Part shown: positions 42,095-52,400 of the stretch, piece by piece
Numbering within the stretch: the stretch's first letter is position 1
Layout of the letters: each line of letters starts with the position of its first letter
Assembly (NCBI GenBank): GCA_000727475.1
Contig: KL647302.1
Coordinates: forward strand, 1,187,234 to 1,251,233
Origin: Sarcocystis neurona
Lineage: Eukaryota; Apicomplexa; Conoidasida; Eucoccidiorida; Sarcocystidae
Direction: 5' to 3'
DNA length: 64,000 nt
Notes under the pieces: model-generated
The model's input: the letters and a program-made list of their open reading frames with translations, nothing else
What the model was told of the DNA's origin: nothing
Databases searched by the model: none
Position numbers and translations under genes: made by a program

Positions 42095-45000
42095 ATGGAT
42101 ACCCCAAGGGAATGCAGCAGAGCTGCTGCTCTGACTGAAACCCAGCTATCACATCTAGGTGAAAATGGAGTGGACGTCACCACACGAAAACCCAGGATTA
42201 AAAGTAGAACAACGTGGCATGAATGGCACGGGGGTGCGGTGCTGGTCACGTGGCTAGTTGCGGGAATGCTTTTTCTAGAGAAGAGATGCCTACAAAGCGT
42301 CCAAGCCGCACCTACCACGACGCCGCAAGCGGAGGAGGCACAAAACGAGCACACGAGTGCTAGTGAGGGGGCTTCCACGAAGGACAACATCGGGCTTATG
42401 CCAAATGCCGAACACAGAATGCCGCAGGAGAACTCGACGGCGGAGCGTCCGTTGTGGAGTAGCGCACCAATATTGCCGTTGCTGCCGTTCTCCAGCCAAA
42501 ATGCCTTAGTCCACACAGCCTGGGCGGAACGAGCTGCAAGCAGAACGCGTGGACACAAGCCGAAACAGGCTGGACCGCATACGGGTTACAAACAGATGGG
42601 TGCTGAACAACTACTGCAAGAATTACGGGATGCAGACGCAGAGGACAAGGAGCATGAACAAGTATCTGAAGAACTGCAGGCTCAATGCACACAGTTGAAG
42701 TTGGATTGCTCCTTCGTTAAAAAGCTGGTGTCGCAGCACCTGCGCAAGAACTCTATTACCTGGACAGCGACGACGCGAGCGGCGGTAAGCACCGCCCTGA
42801 AGAAGATTGCCGAGCTAGTTCATGAAGTGGAGCATCGGCAGGCAGCGGACGGAGCACCAGTGCCTACTGATCTACACGCCCAGCGTAGACGTCTGACGCT
42901 GCAGGCGCAGCGTCTGCTTGAAGCTCACGTAACGGATCCTCTGCAGAGCTCCTCCTTGTATAATAATATGCGTGAGTTGACACGCACGGAAGAGCACGCC
43001 GCAGGAGCAGCACAAACCACAAATCATTTACCAGGAGTGGCTAAAGACGAAGACATCGAAGCAAAGACAGCGGAGAGTGGACACATAACGAGTCTTGCCA
43101 CCGCAGATAAGTCGGCCCTTGGTGTCCCGGCTGAATCTGTCAGAGGCGTGCTGAATACGGCAGACAAGGAGAAATTTTGGGCGCAGCAAGCGGGACCGGG
43201 AAATGGCAAGGTCCCATGGGGCAACGCAGTGGACGCGGAAGTAGTTCACCTGCTACTGGGTGAAGCTATTGATTCTCTCAAGCATAATCCGGCGTTGCAG
43301 CAATTACTAGTCCTTCCAGTGAAACGTAAAGTCCGCGGCGCCGTCGTGGAAAACGATGGAAAAGCAGTCACTGGAGAACATGCGGAGGAAGAAGCACAAA
43401 CAAACGTGATTCAAGAGAACGAAAGGCGTCCCGGGGACGTCGGAAATACTCAGTCAGAATCCGAACCTGCCGAGGTCCCTAGCGGGAGTGTAAGGAATGA
43501 AGAGGATACAACTAACAATACAAGCACAGTTATTACGAGCAACAACTCTCGCGTCGTCGCCCACCCCAGGCACCCCCTGCTTTTCAGACCCCATCACACG
43601 GTATACTTCTTGACGCGCGCAGCAGCACAGGCTCCAGAACAGCAGAACATGGGTCTGAGAAGGGCGCTGACTGTCGGAGAGTTAGAAACCCTGCTGCAGT
43701 CTCGCGTCCAGCAGCGTCACCGTCGTCGTAGTCCGTCGCGACCTTTGATTTTCCCCTCTTGCTATTTCGATGCGCCGATGCAAAAGCGCATGCGAGAGAA
43801 AGCGTCCGTCCTTGCTGCGTCACTTGAGCAGCTAAATGACGCTGTAGAAGCGCTTACTGAGCTAGGAGTACTTGTGGAAAAACAGGCCGAACTCGTGGAG
43901 AAAGCCGCGTTTACACTAGTGTATCGCGACCGACTAGCAGGGGAGTCGAAGTCACCGCCCAAACCACATGGAGCGGATGACTTTGATGGAGAAGAGAAGA
44001 AAAGTGAGATGCAAGCTGAGCAGTATGTTGAGAACCTAGGAGGAGAAGAGCTGACGCAAACGGGCAACCACCCCAGCCCCACGGAGACCTTCACAACCAC
44101 TCCCCCCGAAAGCGCAGACAGCACGGTTGACGAGAAAGAGCGTCCCGCTTCAGTGTCGGAACAAGTAGAGGGGGCCGCAACGGAGGCGACCGCATCGGAG
44201 GCGCAGTCGCAGTCCCAGAATCTCCAGATAGATGAAGATAAGTGCAAAAAGCTTGTGGGAGCCAACGGCGTTCGAAAACAGCTACGGGAACTTTTTGCGT
44301 CTTGGGAACTAGCTCGCCGAGCTGCAGGAGCTTCGGAAATGGCGAACGAGATCATGCGTCGAGCAGAAACACTGCGCCGTAGGTTTGTGTTGCCGCTGCA
44401 GCAGGACCTGCACCAGCTGAATTTGCTGGACGCGACTCTTAGCCCTAATCACGTGGCGTTGCAACGCCTCGTCGGATGCAAGGGATTTATCAGTGCAGTG
44501 CGACGTACCGTGGCCCGAGCGGAGGAGGAGCTGTACAATCTCGGCGCGCACGCTTTCGCCAGTGAGGTGAGCCTGCCGCTTATGGCCCACGATCTACAAC
44601 ATCATCTAGCGGACCTACTCGAGCACGTTGTTCAGTTGCAGCTGCAGCATCACCGTGCGCTGCATGTGCGAGCTGCGTCCCTCATATCGTTGCATCGGGA
44701 ATTCTTTAGAAGCGCCAGGGAACTGCAGCAGGAAGCAACAGCGCGACTTAAGGATAGTCACCTTTTGCTTTCCACGTCAGCAGAAGAATGGCAGGAAATG
44801 TCTCAACACCTCAGCGTTAGTGTGTTCCAGCTGCGTGTGGACTTAGCACGACAGCTGGTAGCGTTGAGAAGCGTTGATAAGAAAGCGGCTCGTCTTGAAG
44901 GAATACTGAACCTCCTACAGGGAGGACTGGAGCACCTGCTGCACGTAGAAGTACAGCTGCAGGAGATCAGAAAAAACAGCCGAATGAGAGACCACTGGCC

Positions 45001-45877
45001 CGTCCTGGATGAAGAGGAAGAGAAAGACGATGAGAGTGCCCAAAAGGACGCAAACGGCAAGCCCGCGGAAGAGCTGGTGAACGAGTACGTGCCTCCTGGG
45101 AAAGAAGGGGACGCTGACGCAGCAGGGCTGAAGTCCCGAAACGCACAACACGTGAATGTACGAGGCCCTGCACGTAACGTATTTCCGCGTTTGCAAGCGC
45201 GAGTAGCTGACGCCGATGAAGCCCTTTCTCTCGAGCTACCGCCGAAGATTCAAGGAGGTAGTCTTGGTACCGTGGGCACAGGTCTCGTCGGGGAGGTATC
45301 AGAGCGAGATGGAGACGAGGCGATGAAAATCTTACAGCGCCTGCTGGGAGGGGTAATCCAAATGGCTGAATTTTTGCAGATGTACAAACAGCAGTCAAGG
45401 GATGCGGAACAGCTGCTGCGCAGCCGGTTCCACATTGCTCAGGAAAGTGTCCAAAAAGCGACAGGTGTGGCGTACACGATAATGGCGCAGCCGGTTGCTT
45501 TGGTTTTGGAGCAACAGGAGCAGAAGCTTCGAAATAAGATTCCCCCCTGGCGGCGGTCAACTCAGCGACAAGGACTTGCCAGCACAAACCCAGACGAAGG
45601 GTTACAAGAGAGTGCTGCCCTCGTACGACAGGTAAACGAGAAAGTACGCTCCCTCGATGCAGCTGTCTTTGCTTTTGAAGACCCGTCGCTTGAAGAGAAT
45701 CACTTTACAGGACGAGATGTGGTAGCGCGAATTGACCGCATCAACAACCGCCTTTTCACGAAGTTTCACCCTAAACAGGGAATTCGCAGCGCAATCGTGG
45801 GACCTTTTTGCGCGTGTAACAAGACGTCGCCATTGCCAAAGACGCATCTGCAGAAGACGACTCAGAAGGGGCAGTGA
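42095..45877 (+). CDS. Hypothetical secretory coiled-coil protein, 1260 aa, single exon
   Basis: The longest frame in the window; 1260 uninterrupted codons cannot be chance. An in-frame TAG lies directly before the ATG, so the start is well defined unless an upstream exon joins at that CTAG. Residues about 47-62 (GGAVLVTWLVAGMLFL) form one hydrophobic segment behind a polar 46-residue leader: a signal-anchor or recessed signal peptide, with a possible cleavage site near SVQA/AP (about 71). What follows is acidic, Glu/Gln/Thr-rich sequence and predicted coiled coils (about 565-620 and 720-980, with heptads such as LEQLNDAVEALTELGVLVEK), and an acidic patch (DEEEEKDDES, about 970). No catalytic motif is seen. 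Recessed signals are common in apicomplexan rhoptry, dense-granule and apicoplast proteins, but destination and function are unknown. There are no homopolymer runs, in keeping with its repeat-poor surroundings. Confidence 0.85.
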   Translation: MDTPRECSRAAALTETQLSHLGENGVDVTTRKPRIKSRTTWHEWHGGAVLVTWLVAGMLFLEKRCLQSVQAAPTTTPQAEEAQNEHTSASEGASTKDNIGLMPNAEHRMPQENSTAERPLWSSAPILPLLPFSSQNALVHTAWAERAASRTRGHKPKQAGPHTGYKQMGAEQLLQELRDADAEDKEHEQVSEELQAQCTQLKLDCSFVKKLVSQHLRKNSITWTATTRAAVSTALKKIAELVHEVEHRQAADGAPVPTDLHAQRRRLTLQAQRLLEAHVTDPLQSSSLYNNMRELTRTEEHAAGAAQTTNHLPGVAKDEDIEAKTAESGHITSLATADKSALGVPAESVRGVLNTADKEKFWAQQAGPGNGKVPWGNAVDAEVVHLLLGEAIDSLKHNPALQQLLVLPVKRKVRGAVVENDGKAVTGEHAEEEAQTNVIQENERRPGDVGNTQSESEPAEVPSGSVRNEEDTTNNTSTVITSNNSRVVAHPRHPLLFRPHHTVYFLTRAAAQAPEQQNMGLRRALTVGELETLLQSRVQQRHRRRSPSRPLIFPSCYFDAPMQKRMREKASVLAASLEQLNDAVEALTELGVLVEKQAELVEKAAFTLVYRDRLAGESKSPPKPHGADDFDGEEKKSEMQAEQYVENLGGEELTQTGNHPSPTETFTTTPPESADSTVDEKERPASVSEQVEGAATEATASEAQSQSQNLQIDEDKCKKLVGANGVRKQLRELFASWELARRAAGASEMANEIMRRAETLRRRFVLPLQQDLHQLNLLDATLSPNHVALQRLVGCKGFISAVRRTVARAEEELYNLGAHAFASEVSLPLMAHDLQHHLADLLEHVVQLQLQHHRALHVRAASLISLHREFFRSARELQQEATARLKDSHLLLSTSAEEWQEMSQHLSVSVFQLRVDLARQLVALRSVDKKAARLEGILNLLQGGLEHLLHVEVQLQEIRKNSRMRDHWPVLDEEEEKDDESAQKDANGKPAEELVNEYVPPGKEGDADAAGLKSRNAQHVNVRGPARNVFPRLQARVADADEALSLELPPKIQGGSLGTVGTGLVGEVSERDGDEAMKILQRLLGGVIQMAEFLQMYKQQSRDAEQLLRSRFHIAQESVQKATGVAYTIMAQPVALVLEQQEQKLRNKIPPWRRSTQRQGLASTNPDEGLQESAALVRQVNEKVRSLDAAVFAFEDPSLEENHFTGRDVVARIDRINNRLFTKFHPKQGIRSAIVGPFCACNKTSPLPKTHLQKTTQKGQ

Positions 45878-47118
45878 ACGACGGAAACATCACTGCCAGG
45901 AAGCCCATACGACACTAATAATTCATGGGTAGCGAGTTAGTGTGAGCACTAGAAACCCTTCAAGAAGAGCAGAGCCAACAGGCGTAGCGGAGACGGGCGT
46001 TGGAGACTTTGAAAGCTACACTGCGACGATGTCGCTGAAAGTACGTATTAGGCGAAGTGAAGAGACACGAAGCGTCTGGACTACCATGCAGTGCGAACTG
46101 TACGGCAAAAACTCGAAAACGCGTTGCTCGTAAGCCAACCGCAAAATCGGGTGACGGCCACAGTATATGGCGGGGAGTGACAGGTGTGCAGGAAAAAGAC
46201 GTCAAAGCCTGCGACTGGATGTTCTCCTAGGGCTTTCGCAAACGCACTCAAGGGGGACGCAACGCACTGCAAAAAAAGGACTGTCGCGCGCCGTGTAGCG
46301 GCGCATATGGGCGACAAGAAAAGCCTGCTGATAAGGAGGCAGCCCAGAACTGCATGAGCCACATGCAGTAAGTGGTTTGAAAGTAAGGTGGCGCTCACAC
46401 TGCGCAGAAGAACGCGCACGCCGCAGCGACCCACTCACGGCTCGTTGGCGGAAGCTTTGCCAGAAATTGCGAGCAACACAACTTTCTGGACTACGGCGTG
46501 AGTCAGCCGCTTGAAGATACGGAACTCCATGGTACGCGTGCAACGCCTGCGCGGCACGATGATGAAGAGTAGGGTGAGGCAGAGCAGCAGGCAGAAGAAA
46601 AGGAGGAAGCAGAGAGAATGAGTCCCACGAAGAGGACGTGGTTGAGAAAAACAAGCAGAGATAGAAAAACCAGGGGTAAAGGACGCCGCAATAAAGGGAC
46701 AGTGTGAAAATGCGCAGCCGGCGAGTCGGGCCGTACAGGGGAACGCGTGCCAAAAACGATGCAAGGATAAAGGATCGTAGTCGGGAGCGTACAATTGGGT
46801 ACAGTGAAAACATGTCAGTAGAGCCACCGCAGAGGAGGAGAGAAAGAGGGACCAGCGAGCGAACGCGGCAATCTTTGAATCAGGTGAAACAACCGCAGAT
46901 GTTGATAGCAATTTTCAGGGGCGTGACGGGGAAACTGAAGCGAAAGGCGAAGGGCCATGAGTATTTTGCGTTAGGAGGGCGTGTTACCAGTTCCCCAAAA
47001 GGGTGCCGGCATTCGGAAATTAGGGAAGATGAGAACCTGCCGGACCCAAAGCCACGTACCAAAAGATACCTGCGATGATTCTTCTCTGTTTGATTACCTG
47101 CACCCGGAGCCCCGATGA
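45878..47118. other. Stretch with competing open frames, no assigned gene
   Basis: On plus, 46704-47078 is open (SLNQVKQPQMLIAIFRGVTG; Lys/Arg/Glu-rich). On minus, 46435-46911 is open and contains a very hydrophobic run (LCFLLFFCLLLCLTLLFIIV) before a stop. They overlap, so at most one is likely coding. The plus frame may belong with the next ORF. Confidence 0.3.
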
Positions 47119-47526
47119 ATGGCGGTCAGTGTAGACGGTGCACAGGCATTTCAATCGCTTCAGGATAAGCTTATCATGGCGAGTGCGCTGCAGATTCTCA
47201 CGACCGCCCAAATACGCCTCGGGACGTGGGAGGAGGAGAATATGAGAAACAAGGATAACGTACATAACAAGCTTTTGGCAAAGGATGCGGTGGAGCATAT
47301 ACTGCAAGCGGAACAGGCCGAAGGCCCCTCTGACGAACGTGAACTTGCCAAAGCTGAAAAACCCGGCAGCGTTGCAAGTCGCTGCTGCAGCGGGAACTAT
47401 CGCATTTGGAACAGGCCGAAGGCCCCTCTGACGAAGGTGAACTGCTTGACAAAGCTGAAAAACCCGGCGGCGTTGCAAGTCGCTGCTGCGGGAACTATCG
47501 CATTTGAGATCGTATGTTTCAGTTAA
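47119..47526 (+). CDS. Unidentified ORF, 135 codons, spanning a 98-bp duplication
   Basis: Starts at a true ATG: MAVSVDGAQAFQSLQDKLIM, then ASALQILTTAQIRLGTWEEE. The first 95 or so codons have a normal protein composition. The 3' part crosses two copies of a 98-bp repeat; as 98 is not a multiple of three, the second copy is read in another frame, so this half may be misread or spliced out. A minus frame (47020-47859) overlaps but is Leu/Arg/Cys/Tyr-rich, as antisense frames often are. Not identified. Confidence 0.4.
   Translation: MAVSVDGAQAFQSLQDKLIMASALQILTTAQIRLGTWEEENMRNKDNVHNKLLAKDAVEHILQAEQAEGPSDERELAKAEKPGSVASRCCSGNYRIWNRPKAPLTKVNCLTKLKNPAALQVAAAGTIAFEIVCFS
47311..47505. repeat. Direct tandem duplication, 98-bp period
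   Basis: Copy 1 (47311-47408) and copy 2 (47409-47505) share GAACAGGCCGAAGGCCCCTC, CTGAAAAACCCGGC and GGGAACTATCGCATTT. They differ by a 3-base gain and a 3-base loss plus a few substitutions. In the frame of copy 1 each copy reads EQAEGPSDE..L.KAEKPG, so the repeated unit was probably coding. Confidence 0.92.
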
Positions 47527-47801
47527 CAGATAGTATGGTGGACGTGAGAATACGGTCTTGCTTGTGTGTAGAGTGGACACACAGAAAAGGCGGACCAGTG
47601 GAAGGCGGTAGTAAGATCGGCTGCGACCACGTACCCCAATATTCAGAAAGCAGCTCCAGAGTAGACCGGACTGAACGCGGTAGGGACATACTGGAGGGAC
47701 CCAAGCAGGCACGGAAAGAGAAACAACGGGCGGACGACAGGAAATGCGCCACCGAGAGAGACATACAAAATACCGCAGTGAGAGAAGCTGCGTCTTCCTA
47801 G
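47514..47801 (+). CDS. Unidentified open frame, 95 codons
   Basis: Lys/Arg/Glu/Asp-rich frame (SRVDRTERGRDILEGPKQAR, then DDRKCATERDIQNTAVREAA) ending at TAG. Possible last exon of the same plus-strand gene as 47119-47526. Not identified. Confidence 0.25.
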   Translation: MFQLTDSMVDVRIRSCLCVEWTHRKGGPVEGGSKIGCDHVPQYSESSSRVDRTERGRDILEGPKQARKEKQRADDRKCATERDIQNTAVREAASS

Positions 47802-49275
47802 GCCACGGTCGTAGCGGGTAGCAACGACAAATCAGAGAAACGGGATGAACCTTTGCCAAACGAAGCGGCGCGTTGTCGCGCCGCGTTTCTAGCTGGTTTT
47901 CAAGCGGTGTTGTGGGTCCACTCCAGGATGGCAGGCATTGCTTGAGAGCCCTCGCGTCTGGGTCACTTTTTTTTCATCACTTCACTCATGGTCAGCAAAA
48001 AATTCGACCTCCCATTTCACAAACAAGACATATATCGTGCCACCTTCGAATTTCTTTCACACGTGTGAATGACTTCAAGACAACTTTCGCCGACGTGGCA
48101 CACACATAAAAATTGCACATACAAAGGTGGTCATCTTGAAGCTGCAGTGCCTGATTATGGAAAAGGATTCGAAAGAAGTCCTGGCATGATGCACAGCATT
48201 GCCAATAGGACGCCTACCTGCGACCGCGGGATGTAAAACTAGCTCAGTTGGGAAGCAGCATGTCCTAGCGTAGGAACATGCATAACCGCGCATCCGACGG
48301 ATGCAGCGTAGTGGCTGCTTTAGACATGTCTGCGAAAGTATACGATGCTGTATTCTCAGCAGTCACACCAGGGCGCTCGCGCTCCGTACAGCACGCCGGC
48401 AACGCAAGAATGCGTGTGCATGCGGGCAAGTGCACATGTACGCAACACACCATACCTGGATTCGCATGACCGAGCAAGGCACGCCTGTGCGCGCTCCATT
48501 TAAAATGACGTTCCTGACTAAACGAGGCATGGGCCCTTAGGGTAATCCGCGTTGCCACAGCTCTAACGAACACAATGCCGTGTGCGGTTTGGGAGAGGTC
48601 ACAAGCAACTATGTAGGTCTGTTTACACATGTGAGTATGCAGCTGAAGCCCTGCAGCTTCGACGCCACTGAAGCCTTGAAGCTCCCAGCTTAGCAGCCGT
48701 TTCACTTCGTATTTATTCAACCGCGTATCCTTGCGGAGAAATGCCTTTGAACAGCCGCGTCTGCCCGTCAATGCGTGATACCGCGTCCACTTGCGTAGGA
48801 CGGCTGCAGCTGCAGTGTGCGCACTTTGCTTTTCGTGCTGAGAGATGGACTGGGCACTACCGCGCGGTCAGATGCGACTTTGTACGAAGTATCGCCCCCG
48901 TCTGTGTGCTCTTGGTCAGAGTTGCACACGTGTAACTTTGAGCACGCTGGTCGCAACGTCCAAATGTTGACGCTGTTCAGCGCGGGGGACGTTTCCACAT
49001 TGGCTCGCTGCGGGTGTGCGCGATGCCCAAGTTAGCGTGGCAGACTGAACGAGCACGCACGATCCGCATTGGGAAGCAAACAATAATCCGGGACGGGATG
49101 CAAGCGCTTCTATCGAAAGGACCTGCGACTCTTCAAGGGCATAAAGCCTCTTGCACCTGGACACACGCTACAGCTGAGCCACCCAAATATTTTTCCTAGT
49201 CTTCGCCTTCTTTCGCTTTCTTGTGAATCAGTTGACGAGCAAGCTGCCTGTCGTCCGTCCGGGGGAAGATCCCTT
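47802..49275. other. Region downstream of PWP1, no recognised gene
   Basis: Should contain the PWP1 3' UTR. A minus frame (48265-48771, TTG start, with KYEVKRLLSWELQGFSGVEA) and overlapping short plus frames are open. None resembles a family and I assign no gene. Confidence 0.3.
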
Positions 49276-49401
49276 CTACTTAAGCCGGAAAACTCTTTTC
49301 ACATGTTCCGTATCCGTTATATCCCAGACCACGACGCAGTTGCCGCCGAAACCGAGTACATGGGGAGTGTCCTCGTTGCTTGAGCAACAGTAAAGTGGTC
49401 C
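49276..49401 (-). CDS. PWP1: PWP1 exon 8 (residues 551-591 and stop)
   Basis: GPLYCCSSNEDTPHVLGFGG then NCVVVWDITDTEHVKRVFRL and the stop TAG at 49276-49278. It matches the last PWP1 blade (IYAFGGQKEGLRVWDIS). The preceding intron (49402-51061) is the longest of the gene. Confidence 0.93.
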   Translation of the reverse strand, partial: GPLYCCSSNEDTPHVLGFGGNCVVVWDITDTEHVKRVFRLK

Positions 49402-52400
49402 CTGGACAGCACCCCCGACAGCACACAAGCGGCAGCTTGAAACTCAGTGTTCGTAATGCGCTGCTCCACGTTGACACGCCTGGGGGAACCCCCCTTCACA
49501 CCGCACCAACGATAGGCGTGTGAAAGTATTCTGACAATGAAGAAAGAAGTGAACCAACATCTTTCACCGTGATGACAAACTTGGGCAGCAGGTACACAAC
49601 CGCACGGCTGCTGTGCAAGAGTGTCACACATATTCGACTGCGTAGTCAAAATCAGCATCTCTCTCTATAAGTACTACGTGTGCATCTGCGTGTATGTGCG
49701 TGTGACGACCGAACCGCGGTGCCTTCATGGGCTTCCATCAATTCCCAGCAGAACTACAAGTTGTTCTTCCATAAACAAGTGCCTGTTCTGCGTGACAGAC
49801 ACTGGTACTGCCGAGCTGCACGGCGAGTGGCGATGCGCACCGGTTCAGTACAGCCTTCCAAAACACTGCGACGCCACGCCAGCTCGAACAAACCACCACG
49901 TAGAAATTAGCCCGTCTTTCCTGGTGGTGTTATTGTCTCCAGCGCAGAGCCCACAACTGCCGCTGCAGTCTACTTTTCGGTACCTTTGTGCCATCGAAGC
50001 ACAAGCCCCATCATTCTGTGTTCTTCGGAATCTTGAGCGAAAGTGATCGACAACAACTATACGTATTTGTCAGCAGGGTATTACAGTGTACACTTCTATA
50101 AAACTTCCGAACTGAACAACGCTGGTCGGTAGCCACGTGCAGATCCATCACGCGTGTACTATCTATCCGCAGAGTACCGCAGTCGGGACCGCCGCGCAGA
50201 AGGCTAGATCTCGATATCCCTACACCTCTGCAACTAGTGGAATACATACACCCGCGTTTTTTTCCCGACGCTCACGCGTTTGTCTCCCCGACAGTGCAGT
50301 TCTTCTTCATTGCCTCCCTACCGCTCACGCAGCACTACCTCCGAGACTTTGCAATACCTGCCACGGGCACGACGGGCCGCTCGCCTCTCCAGAAGAAAGC
50401 ACTCAGTGAATTTGTTCGGCCCAGTAGTTACGATGAAGGTGTGTACCATTAGGGTATAAAGAGTTACGCAAACGTGCGACGGAAAATGACTTCGTCTGAC
50501 TGCGAAAAGCGCGGCACGCTGAGCGACTGTTACGTCCCGCAGCGCAGTAGCACCTAATAGAGGTTCGTCGTGCTAGGTAAGCGACTTACTCTCCCCAGTT
50601 CACATGTCTGTTGTTGAGGGACAGCACAGACTTCCTTCAGCATCACCTTCCCGCCCACGTTTATGTACGTAGACGCATGGCGACAGGACGGTAGATACTG
50701 CTGTGCTGTACAGAGTATCTACGGAGGCGTACTACAGGCAAAGTGGGCAGGCGAACGAAGGAGGAGAGCGCTTCATACGCCCACAGCGTACTAGCAACAT
50801 ATCTAAGAAGCTCACGAATGGCAAGAAGCGAAGAAAACGTCGTCCGCAGTCACGCATGAAAGTGCGCCTACCCTGGACGTTTGAACCAAGAATCTGGAAG
50901 GACTACAGGCTATGTAGGAAACTTCAGACAGGGGTGAGCGGCAGGTCCGTAGAGGCCATATAAGCGTGTGGAAGGAAGGAATTGCAGAGACCGCGCCTCC
51001 TGCATCATGAGAGACGAGCAGCTGAATCTCGTGTAACACGTGCGAAAAAGAGGTGGCTTACTGCTTTCAAGGCCCGTTCGAAGATCAGCGTGGGTGGTGT
51101 GCAAGGGCCGACTGCAGGTGGCTGTTCCGGTTGACAAAAACGTCCTGCCAACGCGTTGCCGTCGCTCCCGCTGCCGTCACTGCTGCTGCTACTGTCACCG
51201 CTGACGCCGCTTTCAGGAGAAACGTTCCACAGCTTGCTGTCGCCGTCCACTCCACAAGTTACCATTAAGTCAGGAATGCCGCTGTCAGTCACCCCAGAAA
51301 CCGCTTGCTTGTGTGCATGAATTCTCCACAGCAGACTGCTCTGATCAGTACCCCCTCGCTGCTGCCCTCCGCTGCGATCTCTCTCTTTTCCGCCCTTCAG
51401 GCGGCGCACGTCGTAACACGCGACGCAGCCGTCCTCAGTCGAAACCTGGCCACAGGAAAGAACCAAGAGGCGCGTTTTTCTACGTACTCCGTCTCCGTCT
51501 CCCAACTTAAAGGGGAAGCAACTTTTTTACTGGGGTTCATCCGCCAAAAAAAGATCCACATCAGTATCTCTGACGTGCCATCTCTCCGACCAAACAGTAG
51601 AACGGCAGCAATGAGGCACAAAACACTCGCTGCATCACATGCAGTTCGATTGTGCTGCTTGTCCGTCTGCTGTTCGAATCCACGATCGAAATTACGCGCT
51701 GAACTCACCACAGCCGCTTCAACAACTGCATTCATTTCAGTTACACCATATGCTTGGCACGAGCGCTTTACTTCAGCAACACCTCCTCTGTACAGCGTCC
51801 AGCGCTGACGGTTCCACATCACGAGCAGCGGGAGCAACCGCCGTAGCGTTCGCACCCTGCCAGTCGCAACATCAGGCGCACCGCACGCGAGCCGCGCTGC
51901 AGTTCCCGAGTCGACAATTTATTCTCCTACAGAATGAAGTGTCTTACCCAGAAAGTGAAAGGGTGGTGTCTGTCCCACACGCAGGACTCGGCATCGGCGC
52001 TCAGACTTGGAGCATACACCTGCGCAGCAGCGGCCCCACACACCACACAAAACAAACGAAACAAAACTTCACAAACTTCTCACATAAAAAAAACCCAGGA
52101 CATGCTTCCGCCAACGGGTTGTAAGTCACTACAAACTGCTACCACGCCCCGCAAGAATTACGAATTCTACACACGCAGAGATGGATAACCTTCGCGTCCC
52201 CTCGTAAACGCACAACCTGGAGGCAACCCAAACCAACCAGGAAACAGTCCCGCCGACACTAGGTGTTGAGCAAACACGCCAGTTGCAGAAGTGAGCGTGC
52301 GTGTGATAAACACACGACGCGTGACAGTAGTACTGATTTCCGAGAAGACGACAGAAGCTTACTAGTAAGCCGTGGAGGATAACACACAAGCGGCATCGCG

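Noticed and set aside
47020..47859. Minus-strand ORF of 279 codons
   Set aside because: Leu/Arg/Cys/Tyr-rich, as expected of an antisense frame; the plus frames at 47119-47801 have normal protein composition.
51660..51690. GTTCGAATCC resembling a tRNA B box
   Set aside because: No A box or cloverleaf upstream.
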